Source: Ilumatobacteraceae bacterium
Lineage (GTDB): Bacteria; Actinomycetota; Acidimicrobiia; Acidimicrobiales; Ilumatobacteraceae
NCBI GenBank assembly: GCA_024644465.1
Contig: JAHEKY010000025.1
Coordinates: forward strand, 1-33,072
Length of the DNA stretch: 33,072 nucleotides
Direction: 5' to 3'
Below are positions 17,574 to 25,543 of the stretch, piece by piece (the stretch's first letter is position 1; the number at the start of each line of letters is the position of its first letter). The translations under genes and the position numbers were made by a program. The notes under the pieces are model-generated. The model ran no database searches. It was given only the letters and a program-made list of their open reading frames with translations, and was not told the DNA's origin.

Positions 17574-19033
17574 GCGCCGGCCTCGTCGTGGGCCGCAACC
17601 GCGGCTGGCGGTTCGCCCTTCTTCTCGGCGCGGCGGATCTGGCGGGCGAGGCGCCAGGCCTGCCACCGTTCGCCGGTCGTCGGGTCGTCCGGCAGCTCAC
17701 CGAGGCGGCGCGCCGCAGAGTCCGAGACGCGGATCAGTAGTGCGAGCAGGATGTAGTTCGAGACGAGCGACGAGCCGCCGTAGCTGACGAACGGCAGCGT
17801 GATGCCGGTCAGCGGGATCACCTTCAGCACGCCGCCGATGATGATGAACGCCTGGACGCCGACGATCGTCGTCAGCCCGGTCGCGAGCAGCTTCTCGAAC
17901 GTGCGCTCGGTGCGCAGGGCGATCCGCAGCCCGGCGCCGACGATCAGCACGTACGACATCAGGACCGCCGTCGCGCCGAACAGGCCGAACTCCTCGCCGA
18001 TCGACGCGAAGATGAAGTCGTTCTGCGCTTCGGGGACCTGGTTCGGGTTGCCACGGCCGAGCCCGGTGCCGAGCAGGCCGCCGTCGGCGAGGCCGTACAG
18101 CGCCTGGATGATCTGGTACCCCTTGTCGAGCGGGTCGTCCCACGGGTTGATCCAGTTGCTGACGCGGGTCTGGACGTGGTCGAACTGCGACCACGAGAAC
18201 CAGGCGGCACCGCCGAACAGCACGACGCCGAGCAGCAGGTAGCCGACGCGCTCGGTGGCGACCCACATCATCACGACGAACAGCGTGAAGAACAGCAGGG
18301 ACGAGCCGAGGTCGCGTTCGCCGATCATCACGACGACCGCGAACGCCCAGGCGACGATGATCGGCGCGATGTAGCGGGGTTCGGGCAGGTGGATCGGGCC
18401 GACCTTCCACGTTCGCGCCGCGATCAGCTCGCGGCGGTCGGCGAGGTAGGCCGCGAAGAAGATCGCGAAGGCGACCTTCGCGAACTCGCCCGGCTGGAAG
18501 TTGATCGGGCCGATGCTGACCCAGATCCGGGCGCCGTTGAACGTCTGGCCGACGCCGGGAACCATCGGGAGGAGGAGCAGCAGTGCGCCGGCGAGGAACA
18601 GCAGCCACCGATAGCGCGCGAGGAGGGTGGTGCGCTGGACGAACAGCAGCGTGAGCACGAACACCGCGATCGCGACGAGGCTCCACGTCGCCTGGAGCCC
18701 GGCGAGGCGGTCGTCGAGGCGGGTGATCATGACGAACCCGACACCGTGGAGGATCGCGGCGAGCGGCAGCAGTGTGCCGTCGGCGCCGCCGGCGACGAGG
18801 CGGACGACGATGTGCGCGCACAGCAGCAGGGCGAGCAGGATCCCGACGAAGACGACGATGCCCGGGGGGATCTCGGCATTGGTGCCGAGCGCGGCGACGG
18901 CGTACGCCGCGCCGGTGATCATCGCGGCCATCACGACGAGCGTCAGCTCGGTGTTGCGGCGACGGCGGGCGATCGGCGACGGGACCCGCCGCCCCGCCCC
19001 GTACTCGTCGTCGAACGCGGGCGCGTGCGTCAT
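17570..19033 (-). CDS. rodA: RodA/FtsW-family SEDS peptidoglycan polymerase
   Basis: This 487-residue protein has about 12 membrane helices and polymerises lipid II into glycan strands together with PbpA. Family features are NGARIWVSIGPINFQPGEFAKVAFAIFFA (the core loop and helix around the catalytic Asp region), GERDLGSSLLFF, QVPEAQNDFIFASIGEEFG and the final LPFVSYGGSSLVSNYILLALLIRVS. The N-terminal 28 residues are cytosolic and basic. The C-terminal tail of about 50 residues is charged. The ATG at 19033 lies seven bases after the pstP stop. FtsW and RodA are alike, but the position next to pbpA favours RodA. Confidence 0.93.
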   Translation of the reverse strand: MTHAPAFDDEYGAGRRVPSPIARRRRNTELTLVVMAAMITGAAYAVAALGTNAEIPPGIVVFVGILLALLLCAHIVVRLVAGGADGTLLPLAAILHGVGFVMITRLDDRLAGLQATWSLVAIAVFVLTLLFVQRTTLLARYRWLLFLAGALLLLLPMVPGVGQTFNGARIWVSIGPINFQPGEFAKVAFAIFFAAYLADRRELIAARTWKVGPIHLPEPRYIAPIIVAWAFAVVVMIGERDLGSSLLFFTLFVVMMWVATERVGYLLLGVVLFGGAAWFSWSQFDHVQTRVSNWINPWDDPLDKGYQIIQALYGLADGGLLGTGLGRGNPNQVPEAQNDFIFASIGEEFGLFGATAVLMSYVLIVGAGLRIALRTERTFEKLLATGLTTIVGVQAFIIIGGVLKVIPLTGITLPFVSYGGSSLVSNYILLALLIRVSDSAARRLGELPDDPTTGERWQAWRLARQIRRAEKKGEPPAAVAAHDEAGA

Positions 19034-19040
19034 CGCCGGG

Positions 19041-20453
19041 TCACGGGACCGTCGTGGTCGCCGCAGATGTCGTCGTGGTCGTGATCGGTCGCGTCGTGGT
19101 CGTCGCCAGCACGGTCGAGGTGGTCGACGTCGGCGCGACGACGGTCGTCGCGGTCGGCGTCGCGTCTTCGTCCGCGAGGATCGTGTCGAGTTCGGTGATG
19201 AACTCGGCGGCCGCGGCGCGCGAGTCGAAGCGCGGCCGGGCGTCGATCAGCTCGGCGCTCTCCTCGGTGAGGAAGCCGCGGGGCGGGCCGTTGTTCTCCA
19301 CGGTCGGATCGAACCACAGGAAGCCGCCGGTGCGGCCGCGGTAGATCGTGACGACGTCCTCGTCGTTGAAGTCGACGTAGTAGCCGCGACGGGCGTAGGC
19401 GGCGACGAAGGCGAACGAGGCGACGAGCAGCGCGGCGACGAGCAGCCCGATCAGGAAGCGCCGCGGGCCGCGGTCGCGCCGCTTCTCGGGGGCCGGCGCG
19501 GCTGCCGCCTCTGCCGTGGCGGCGGCGCCGGCGAGGAGGGGGATCGCGTGGCCGTCGGCGTCGACCTCGATGCTGCCGGCCGGCGTCGGGTCTTCCTCCT
19601 GGGCCCAGACGGGGACGACGTCGACCTCCTGCGTCGGGTCGGGTGGTTCGTCACCCTCCAGCACGTCGACGACGATCACCGAGATGTTGTCGCGCCCGCC
19701 GGCCTGGTTGGCGAGCTCGACGAGGCGATCGGCCGCTTCCTGCGGGTCGGCGAGCGTGGTGAGCGCTTCGCGGATGTCCGCGTCGGGGACCTCGTCGACG
19801 AGCCCGTCGCTGCACAGCAGGAAGCGATCGCCGCGGATCAGGGGCAGCGTCCACCAGTCGACCTTGACGTCCGGTTCGATGCCGAGCGCGCGGGTCACGA
19901 TGTTGCGGCGCGGGTGGGTGCGGGCCTCGTCCTCGGTGATGTGGCCGGTCGCGACGAGTTCCTGGACGTAGCTGTGGTCGACGGTGACGCGCCGCATGCG
20001 GCCGTGGCGCATCAGGTAGGTGCGCGAGTCGCCGACGTTCGCCAGCACGAGGGCTTCGGTCGGCTCGGCCGTGACGATCGGGGTGACCTCGCCGGGCTCG
20101 TCGTTGACCTCGAGGTTCGGGGCGCCGCGACCGGCCATCGGGTCGCCGATCAGGGCGATCACGGTCATCGTCGTGCCCATCCCCATCTGGGCGGGGTTGG
20201 CGAGCGCGGCGCGGAAGATGTCGCCGTTGGCGTTGGCGATCGACTCGACGACGGTCGTCGCGGTCGGCAGACCTTCGGTCTTGAGGTCGGCGAGGACGCG
20301 TTCGACGGCGATCAGGCTGGCGACCTCACCGGCTTCGTGGCCGCCCATGCCGTCGGCGACGACGAAGATGCCGTCGGTCGCGAGCAGGCTGTCCTCGTTC
20401 TGGGGCCGCAGCTGGCCGGGATGGGTCGCCGACCCCCACGCGAGCTCAGCCAT
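19041..20453 (-). CDS. pstP: PstP: PP2C-type Ser/Thr protein phosphatase
   Basis: This 470-residue membrane phosphatase removes phosphate from PknB and its targets. The cytosolic PP2C domain (about 1-245) has the metal-binding residues in NED (19-21), DGMGGH (34-39), LCSDGL and GGRDNIS, and the typical VGDSRTYLMR. A linker rich in Ala, Glu and Pro leads to one membrane helix (FLIGLLVAALLVASFAFVAAYA) and an outer domain of about 110 residues that ends in a Thr-rich tail, like that of PknB. ATG 20453 (MAELAWGSATHPG) is chosen because this is the family's start. The 33 bases upstream belong to the palindrome at 20464-20494. Confidence 0.94.
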   Translation of the reverse strand: MAELAWGSATHPGQLRPQNEDSLLATDGIFVVADGMGGHEAGEVASLIAVERVLADLKTEGLPTATTVVESIANANGDIFRAALANPAQMGMGTTMTVIALIGDPMAGRGAPNLEVNDEPGEVTPIVTAEPTEALVLANVGDSRTYLMRHGRMRRVTVDHSYVQELVATGHITEDEARTHPRRNIVTRALGIEPDVKVDWWTLPLIRGDRFLLCSDGLVDEVPDADIREALTTLADPQEAADRLVELANQAGGRDNISVIVVDVLEGDEPPDPTQEVDVVPVWAQEEDPTPAGSIEVDADGHAIPLLAGAAATAEAAAAPAPEKRRDRGPRRFLIGLLVAALLVASFAFVAAYARRGYYVDFNDEDVVTIYRGRTGGFLWFDPTVENNGPPRGFLTEESAELIDARPRFDSRAAAAEFITELDTILADEDATPTATTVVAPTSTTSTVLATTTTRPITTTTTSAATTTVP

Positions 20454-20463
20454 GCCGACCCCC

Positions 20464-20494
20464 CGACAACGTCGTGTCAGACACAACTTTGTCG
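20464..20494. repeat. Imperfect 31-bp palindrome between fhaB and pstP
   Basis: The core is GTGTCAGACAC (20474-20484) with a central A, the same as in lon. The right arm is identical to the inner lon arm (AACTTTGTCG), while the left arm has two changes. It lies in the 75-base gap between the fhaB stop and the pstP ATG, so it is transcribed in the operon's mRNA just upstream of pstP. Confidence 0.85.
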
Positions 20495-20528
20495 TGCGGC
20501 GTCGCGGCGTGCGGCGTCGTCGGGCCGC

Positions 20529-21035
20529 TCATTGCGCCTCGATCACGGTCGTGCCGACCTGGATGCGGTCGCCGGGGTGGAGCAGCTTCTGGCCGATCAC
20601 CTTGTTGCCGTTGTGGAAGGTGCCGTTCGTCGAGCCGAGGTCCTCGAGCATCGGCTGGCCCTCGTAGTCGTAGATCCGCAGGTGGAGCTGGGAGACGAAC
20701 GTGTCGTCGGTGATCGTGATCGTGCACTTCTCGTCGCGGCCGAGCGTGATCTCGCCGGTCATCGGGAACGTCATTCCGCGCCGCACCCGTGGTTCGAGGA
20801 TCACCAGCCGCCCGACGCGCCCGCCACGGCCCTTCATCGGCTTGCGCTCGCGTTGCGGTTGCGGGGCCTGCGCCTGGCGCGTCGCCGCCGGCTGCCGGTT
20901 CGCCGGCGCGGTCTGCACCGTCCGCTGACGGGGCATCCGCACTTCGCTCCACACCGCCCACAGCACCCGGGCGAAGAAGAGGTACAGCAGCCCGAGGAGG
21001 GCGAACTTGAGGATGTTGAGGACTTGGTCGGTCAT
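20529..21035 (-). CDS. fhaB: FhaB/FipA-like membrane protein with FHA domain
   Basis: This 168-residue phosphothreonine-binding protein carries one N-terminal membrane helix (about 8-30, ILKFALLGLLYLFFARVLW). A basic Pro/Gln linker (35-75) follows, then a forkhead-associated domain: LGRD (98-101), SQLHLRI (115-121) and LGSTNGTFHNG (134-144). These hold the Arg, Ser and Asn/Gly residues that grip phosphothreonine. In Mycobacterium FipA links PknA/PknB phosphorylation to FtsZ and FtsQ at the septum. It sits 30 bases after fhaA and 75 bases before pstP, in the conserved order. Confidence 0.93.
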   Translation of the reverse strand: MTDQVLNILKFALLGLLYLFFARVLWAVWSEVRMPRQRTVQTAPANRQPAATRQAQAPQPQRERKPMKGRGGRVGRLVILEPRVRRGMTFPMTGEITLGRDEKCTITITDDTFVSQLHLRIYDYEGQPMLEDLGSTNGTFHNGNKVIGQKLLHPGDRIQVGTTVIEAQ

Positions 21036-21065
21036 GGCGGTCGGCGATCGGGCGCGACGTGGGCG

Positions 21066-21728
21066 TCAGGACGCCTCGAAGCGAACGTGGGTCGAGCCGA
21101 AGCTGATGATGTCTCCGTCGTTCAACCGTTGCTCGCCGACGATCCGCGTGCCGTTGACCATCGTGCCGTTCGTCGAGCCGAGGTCGACGACGATGTAGGC
21201 GCTGACGCCGGTGCGGATCTCGGCGTGGTTGCGGCTGACGTTGGTGTCGTTGATCGTGATCGTGCACTCCGGCAGGCGGCCGACCGTGGTGACGTGCTCG
21301 CCGAGCTCGATGCGCTCGCCGGACGGCAGCACGAGCGACCCCGCGCCGACGCCACCGGCGGCTTGCTTGAGCTGGGCCATGATGCCGAATCGGCCGACTT
21401 TCAGGTCGTTGTCGACGAGCAGCCGGACCTGCACGGGGCCCATGAAGTGGTAGCTCTCCTCGCGGGCGTACTCACGGGCGGCCTCGGCCAGCTCGGTGGT
21501 GAGCGCGTCCTCGATGTCGCTGAATCCGGCGAGGTCCTTGGCGCTCAGCAGCACCGTGAAGTCGTTGGGGACGATGCGCCGGCCCTTGACGTCGACGGAG
21601 CGGTTGTCGTCCATTTCGCGCACGAGGCGGCGGCCGAGCTCGATCGGCCGGATCGTGCCGCGGGTACGTCGGGAGAACACACCCTCGACCATACGCTCCA
21701 GGCGCCGCTCCAGTGACTGCAATCCCAT
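21066..21728 (-). CDS. fhaA: FhaA-like protein: DUF3662 plus FHA domain
   Basis: This 220-residue cytosolic adaptor has an N-terminal DUF3662 domain (about 1-120, with SLERRLERMVEGVFSR and PNDFTVLLS) and a C-terminal FHA domain with GR (150-151), SRNHAEI (165-171) and LGSTNGTMVNG (183-193). In Mycobacterium FhaA binds phosphorylated MviN/PknB to restrain peptidoglycan precursor flipping. The mycobacterial protein is over 500 residues because of a long disordered linker. Here the two domains are almost directly joined, with only about 10-15 residues rich in Gly between them. It is the first gene of the minus-strand operon and diverges from tRNA-Leu. Confidence 0.93.
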   Translation of the reverse strand: MGLQSLERRLERMVEGVFSRRTRGTIRPIELGRRLVREMDDNRSVDVKGRRIVPNDFTVLLSAKDLAGFSDIEDALTTELAEAAREYAREESYHFMGPVQVRLLVDNDLKVGRFGIMAQLKQAAGGVGAGSLVLPSGERIELGEHVTTVGRLPECTITINDTNVSRNHAEIRTGVSAYIVVDLGSTNGTMVNGTRIVGEQRLNDGDIISFGSTHVRFEAS

Positions 21729-21739
21729 GGTGGATTGCG

Positions 21740-21745
21740 AGGATA
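21740..21745 (-). promoter_or_regulatory. -10 element (TATCCT) of the fhaA operon
   Basis: On the minus strand TATCCT fits TANNNT and ends 11 bases before the fhaA ATG, leaving a very short leader. No strong -35 hexamer is visible 16-18 bases upstream. The divergent space to tRNA-Leu is 165 bases. Confidence 0.4.
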
Positions 21746-21873
21746 GTTGCGGTTTGCGTCGCTGAGCGGTCGTCGCGCCAGGTTGTCGATGAGTGCCGGC
21801 GCCTGCCGGTGGGGCCGGTCCGGCGGCTCGTCGCGGAGGCGGATCGCGGGTGGGGATCGGTGGCGGCGTCCGC

Positions 21874-21879
21874 TACCGT
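21874..21879 (+). promoter_or_regulatory. -10 element (TACCGT) of tRNA-Leu
   Basis: TACCGT fits TANNNT and ends 14 bases before the first base of the mature tRNA, leaving a short 5' leader. The -35 position (TGGGGA) is weak. Confidence 0.35.
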
Positions 21880-21893
21880 TCGGGTACCACTTT

Positions 21894-21976
21894 GCGCGAG
21901 TGGCGGAATGGCAGACGCGCCAGCTTCAGGTGCTGGTGTCCGAAAGGGCGTGGGGGTTCAAGTCCCCCCTCGCGCA
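21894..21976 (+). tRNA. tRNA-Leu(CAG)
   Basis: The 83-base cloverleaf is complete. The acceptor arm GCGCGAG pairs with CTCGCGC, with discriminator A at 21976. The D arm carries GGCGGAATGGCAGACGC. The anticodon stem CCAGC/GCTGG encloses the loop TTCAGGT with anticodon CAG at 21927-21929. A long class II variable arm (TGTCCGAAAGGGCGT) and the T arm GGGGG-TTCAAGT-CCCCC complete it. CCA is not encoded. A tRNA-Leu next to fhaA is also the arrangement in Mycobacterium. Confidence 0.97.
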
Positions 21977-21981
21977 CGATG

Positions 21982-22003
21982 AACCCCGGCCCTGGCTGGG
22001 GTT
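21982..22003 (+). terminator. Hairpin after tRNA-Leu
   Basis: AACCCC and GGGGTT pair across 21982-22003, with an inner GCC/GGC stem and a CT loop. It begins six bases after the tRNA and is the best candidate for its terminator, although only a short T-rich tract (TTCTG) follows. Confidence 0.5.
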
Positions 22004-22322
22004 CTGTCGCGTTCTGGGGGTCAACTTCTACCGAACCTCTCCCCTTGCGCGCGCAAGAATTCGGATTCGCTCCGTCTCAGTAGCGCGCGAAGGCCCGACC
22101 AGCGTGCCGGCGTGACGGGCTGAGCGGTCCGCAACGGGCCGGATCGACCGAGTGTCGGTTGGTCCGCGCCGGCAAACACTCCCGCGTCGCATCGGCCAGG
22201 AGAAGCAGAAAGCCGGCGAGGGTGGTGACCTCCAGGCGTCCCGGGCGTGACCGAGGCGAGCTGCTCCGATGGCTTGAGGACTTTCGACACTGGCACAGCC
22301 TGCCGTGGGGGGAGTTGCGTGG
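22004..22322. other. Gene-free stretch upstream of the small unknown gene
   Basis: No reading frame with normal codon use is seen on either strand; the open frames are short or shadows. The only clear structure is the perfect 14-base palindrome CTTGCGCGCGCAAG at 22044-22057. Confidence 0.5.
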
Positions 22323-22351
22323 ATCGCGCGGGTGAAACGCACCCGCGCGAT
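22323..22351 (+). promoter_or_regulatory. Perfect 12-bp inverted repeat in the leader of the small unknown gene
   Basis: ATCGCGCGGGTG (22323-22334) and its exact complement (22340-22351) flank the loop AAACG. The repeat ends nine bases before the Shine-Dalgarno sequence AAGGAGGT (22361-22368). It could be an operator, an mRNA-stabilising hairpin or an attenuator. Confidence 0.6.
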
Positions 22352-22374
22352 GACGCGCACAAGGAGGTACGTGA

Positions 22375-22722
22375 ATGAGATTCGCATACGTCGTGACTTG
22401 GAAGGGTGCCATTCCGGGCCGCGAGAAGTTGTCGCTCGACTATGGGTTCGAGGTGCAGGAGTACTGGGGCAAGCTTGCCGCGGACGGGAAGTGCACCGAG
22501 CCCGAGATGTTCTTCTTCCCTGACGGCCACGGCATGTGGATGGTCAAGGGAGAGTTCGAGACGCTCGAGCATCTGTGGATGACCGACGAGGCACAGCACC
22601 TGCTCGTCAAGGGCCGCTACGTGCTCGAGGACTTCGGTTACGAGTTCGTACGGACCGGCGACTCCGCCGACCAGTACATGATGCTCTTCGCCGAGATCGG
22701 CGCCGAGTTGGCGTTCAACTGA
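22375..22722 (+). CDS. Small protein of unknown function
   Basis: This 115-residue protein is not recognised. It is soluble (no signal peptide or membrane helix) and rich in aromatic residues: MRFAYVVTWKGAIPGREKL at the start, then EYWGKLAADGKC, FFFPDGHGMWMVKGEFETLEHLW and a helical C-terminus. An N-terminal strand, a long helix and an MxxVKGxFETLEHLW helix suggest a ferredoxin-like alpha/beta fold of the dimeric alpha-beta-barrel kind, but this is a guess. The start is certain: a perfect AAGGAGGT lies seven bases before ATG 22375. This is unusually strong for the window and suggests high expression. A perfect hairpin precedes it and another follows. Confidence 0.75.
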   Translation: MRFAYVVTWKGAIPGREKLSLDYGFEVQEYWGKLAADGKCTEPEMFFFPDGHGMWMVKGEFETLEHLWMTDEAQHLLVKGRYVLEDFGYEFVRTGDSADQYMMLFAEIGAELAFN

Positions 22723-22772
22723 GCGTTGACGGGGCCCTCTCACGAGGGTCGGTCAAGGTTGATCCTCTACAG

Positions 22773-22803
22773 GTGGGCTCACCGGTATTGCCGGTGAGCC
22801 CAC
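22773..22803 (+). terminator. Strong 13-bp hairpin after the small unknown gene
   Basis: GTGGGCTCACCGG and its exact complement enclose the loop TATTG, 50 bases after the stop codon at 22720-22722. A smaller CCCTC/GAGGG stem lies between. No T-run follows, so it may be a GC-type actinobacterial terminator. Confidence 0.65.
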
Positions 22804-22866
22804 TCGGCGTTGTGATCCCGAACGTGTCGACCACGTCGCCGACGGACCCGTCGAGAGAGGACGGAC

Positions 22867-23041
22867 ATGCCATCCCGGTGCTGGCCTGAGCCACGACCAG
22901 AACCTCGACAACCAGGACGCGCTCCTCAAGGCGTTCGGCACGTGGGAACCCGAGGATGTCGTTTCGGTCGTTGATGTCGCCGAGTCCGTTGCCGTCACCA
23001 CGGCATCGCTCGCCTGGGCACGAGCCGCGTCGAGTAGCTGA
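22867..23041 (+). pseudogene. Possible frameshifted small gene
   Basis: From 22886 an open frame of about 51 codons with normal high-GC3 codon use runs to TGA 23039-23041 (reading SHDQNLDNQDALLKAFG, then DVAESVAVTTASLAWARAA). It has no start codon. ATG 22867, with a GAGAGG in front, lies in another frame, so a one- or two-base indel near 22880 would join them. The product would be about 57 residues, acidic and helical, and is not recognised. It could also be chance. The rest of 22804-23128 holds nothing recognisable. Confidence 0.3.
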
Positions 23042-23128
23042 GAGCCTCTCCGGCTCTTACGGCAACCATCACTGTCGCCACCTCGGCGAGCACGAGCGCC
23101 CGGCTCCTCATGCGCAGCTTCCGTTGGG

Positions 23129-23662
23129 TCAGATCAGGCAGGACTCGGCGGCGGCAACGGCGTCTTCGTAGTCGCTACCGGCCGCGACGCTGATCAGCAC
23201 CGGACCGACCGGCACGAGCACCACGGCCGTCTCGCCGAGCTGGTCGGCGCGCTCGGTGGCCTGCTCCGGCGTCTGGAAGAAGGAGATCGCACCGGCGAAC
23301 GCGACGCCGGCGAAGGTGAGGCCGTCGACCTGCCCGAACAGTGTCTCGAGGTCGGTCTGCTGCTGCGGTGTCAGCAGCTCGTCGTTGCGGGTCGTCTCCC
23401 AGCCGGCATCGGCCAGGCAGCTCGCGACGTCGTCGACCGGCGGGACGCTCACCGCACCCGCGTCGGCGGACTCGTCGGCCCGTTCGGCAGCGACGGTCGC
23501 CGGTGCAGCGGTGGTGTCGGTGGTCACCGTTTCGTCGGCGTCGTCGTCGCCACCGCACGATGCAGCGAGTAGGACGAGCAGCGTTGTAGCGAGCCGTGTG
23601 CCTCGGCGGCGGAGTCCGGGCGTGCGGGCGGTACCAGGGGGGAGTCGGTGAGCGTGATGCAT
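23129..23662 (-). CDS. Putative lipoprotein of unknown function
   Basis: This 177-residue protein begins with a basic n-region, a hydrophobic stretch (ATTLLVLL) and the lipobox LAASC (Cys36), so it is exported and lipid-anchored. A 50-residue Asp/Thr/Ala-rich linker follows. The small folded domain of about 100 residues contains two Cys residues (CLADAGW and the final ESCLI) that could form a disulfide. No family is recognised. ATG 23662 is used, although the 20 residues before the hydrophobic stretch make an unusually long n-region. It ends 87 bases after the putative pseudogene, which is on the other strand. Confidence 0.7.
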   Translation of the reverse strand: MHHAHRLPPGTARTPGLRRRGTRLATTLLVLLAASCGGDDDADETVTTDTTAAPATVAAERADESADAGAVSVPPVDDVASCLADAGWETTRNDELLTPQQQTDLETLFGQVDGLTFAGVAFAGAISFFQTPEQATERADQLGETAVVLVPVGPVLISVAAGSDYEDAVAAAESCLI

Positions 23663-24092
23663 GGCAACGCTTGTCTACCTGTGCCACTGCGGTGAAGAGA
23701 AGTCGACCGGCGATGACCTCCCACCTGTGACCGGCGATCCCTGACACGTCCGACCAGCGCTGGACACCAAACGGCCGCCGGGCCGCACGTTACGCCGGCC
23801 GACGCGATCGGCCGGCTCGTCGTGCGTTCTAGAGCGGAATCGCTCGCCCTGTGGTGGCCGAACCCGAGCGGGTAGTCCAGTCGATGTCGCTGCGGAAAAT
23901 GGGCGCCCTCACGGACGTGCCCTGACATTCTGCCGACTCGTCGACGCTGGCGAGCAGGACTGACTGCCGCGCTTGGGTATGCCGACTCTCGAGCCTTGGC
24001 GATCTTGGTGAGCGTTCGATGGCGGTCCGGGCTCGCTGTGACACCCCCTCCGTAGGGTGATCACTACCGACTCCCCCGATTGTTCCAACACG
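23663..24092. other. Divergent intergenic stretch without a recognisable gene
   Basis: The region lies between the lipoprotein gene and the DUF222/HNH gene. Open frames here are short or antisense continuations of the HNH gene. No tRNA, clear promoter pair or long repeat was seen. The Shine-Dalgarno sequence GGAGGT of the HNH gene follows at its right end. Confidence 0.5.
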
Positions 24093-24105
24093 ATCGGAGG
24101 TAGAC

Positions 24106-25425
24106 ATGAGACCCGAACGACGGCCCGTGGAGGCGGCGATTGCCGCACTTCGCACGGCCGATCCGTCCGCCATGGACAGCGACGAGCTCGCTGCGCACGT
24201 GGCCGACATCAAACGCGTGCGCGCCTGGTGCGACGCGGCCGAGGTGGGCGCCACCCGCCGGGCGAGCGAGCTCGCTGCGCAGGGTGCGTCGGCACCTCCC
24301 GAAGGGCTGCTCGCGGCCGCCGCCGGGCGCTCCAACAAAGAGGCGAAGGCCGCCGCCGAGCGCGAGCAGGTGTGCGGGCAGATGCCCGGCTTCGAAGCCG
24401 CGCTCGATGCCGGCACTGTCGCGTCCGGCCATGTCGATGCGATCGCCCACGCGACTCGGGGCTTGGACGACGAGCTCCGCGTCGAGTTCGCAGAGCACGA
24501 GGCGGCGTTGCTGGCCCGTGCCGAGCAGTCCCGCGTCGAAGCGTTCGACCGTGAATGTCGCGATCTCGCACGCAGCCTTGTCGCCCGAGCGAACAGCGGT
24601 TCTGATGCCGACGAACTCGACGGTCAGCGGCGCCGGTCCTCGGTGAAGCACTGGGTCGACCGGGTCACCGGGATGCACCACACCCATCTCGAGCTCGACC
24701 CGGTGCGCGACGCCACGCTGTGGTCGGCCGTCAACGCCGAGCTCGCCCGGTCCCGCCAGCGCGACGGCAACCGGCGAACCCGGTTTGCGCAGTTGCAGGT
24801 CGACGCGTTCGTCGACGCCGTCGGCGCCGGCTCTAACGGCGCCACTGGCTCGGGTGGCGCCGCTGGTCGGTCGTGCGACCGGGTACCGGAGATCTCGGTG
24901 CTGATCGGGCTGGACATGCTGCTCGACGGTGCCGCCCGCCGGGGCGTCGGGGTGTGCGAGACCGAGGCGGGCGTTCCGCTGCCGGTCTCGACGGTGCGCC
25001 GGATGTGCTGCGACGCCGAGATCATCCCGATCGTGCTCGGCACCGACGGCGAAGCACTCGACGCCGGGCGCTCCTCACGCACGGCGACCCGCCCCCAGCG
25101 CCGGGCATTGCGGGCGATGCACCGCACGTGTGCCCACCCGGAGTGCACCGTCGGGTTCGACGCCTGCCGGATCCACCACATCCGCTGGTGGTGGGAGCAC
25201 TTCGGCCTGACCGACCTCGTCAACCTGCTCCCGCTGTGCGAGCGACACCACCACCTGGTGCACGAAGGCGGCTGGACACTGACGATGACTCCCGACCGGG
25301 TTGCCACGTGGGTCCGTCCCGACGGTGTGGTCCACCACGTCGGGTCAACGATCGACCGGACGTCGGTCGGCGATCTCGGCGGAGCGGTGGGCCAAGGTTC
25401 GAGGCGGGCGGTGGCGAACGCCTGA
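24106..25425 (+). CDS. DUF222 protein with C-terminal HNH nuclease domain (13E12-repeat type)
   Basis: This 439-residue protein belongs to the large actinobacterial DUF222/HNH group (the REP13E12 proteins of Mycobacterium). The DUF222 helical region covers about 10-320, with RVRAWCDAAEVGATRRA, ALDAGTVASGHVDAIA and WVDRVTGMHHTHLELDPVRDA. The HNH domain near 343-395 has CAHPEC for zinc, RIHHIRWW with the catalytic His pair, TDLVNLLPLCERHHHLVHEGGW for the second half and the final histidines. All catalytic residues are present. Such genes are often multicopy and linked to mobile repeats, but their role is unknown. GGAGGT six bases before ATG 24106 sets the start. A 30-nt tandem repeat lies just downstream. 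Confidence 0.9.
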   Translation: MRPERRPVEAAIAALRTADPSAMDSDELAAHVADIKRVRAWCDAAEVGATRRASELAAQGASAPPEGLLAAAAGRSNKEAKAAAEREQVCGQMPGFEAALDAGTVASGHVDAIAHATRGLDDELRVEFAEHEAALLARAEQSRVEAFDRECRDLARSLVARANSGSDADELDGQRRRSSVKHWVDRVTGMHHTHLELDPVRDATLWSAVNAELARSRQRDGNRRTRFAQLQVDAFVDAVGAGSNGATGSGGAAGRSCDRVPEISVLIGLDMLLDGAARRGVGVCETEAGVPLPVSTVRRMCCDAEIIPIVLGTDGEALDAGRSSRTATRPQRRALRAMHRTCAHPECTVGFDACRIHHIRWWWEHFGLTDLVNLLPLCERHHHLVHEGGWTLTMTPDRVATWVRPDGVVHHVGSTIDRTSVGDLGGAVGQGSRRAVANA

Positions 25426-25428
25426 TCG

Positions 25429-25543
25429 GTGGCACCGCGAGATGCCACTGCGGCGGATTCCACGACCGCAAGGTTGCCGTGGCGGCCAGGATGCCGTGCC
25501 GCGAGGGCCGGCGTCCGACGAACGAGCGAGGAGTCGCGAGCGG
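25429..25543. other. Short non-coding stretch with a weak hairpin after the HNH gene
   Basis: GTGGCA (25429-25434) and TGCCAC (25443-25448) form a 6-bp stem three bases after the HNH stop, possibly a terminator. Nothing else is recognisable before the tandem repeat. Confidence 0.4.

Noticed and set aside
18627-21716. 1029-codon open frame on the plus strand
   Set aside because: It is antisense to rodA, pstP, fhaB and fhaA, all of which show full domain signatures.
22021-22743. 240-codon minus-strand open frame opposite the small unknown gene
   Set aside because: It is antisense to a gene with a perfect ribosome-binding site and has no recognisable domain.
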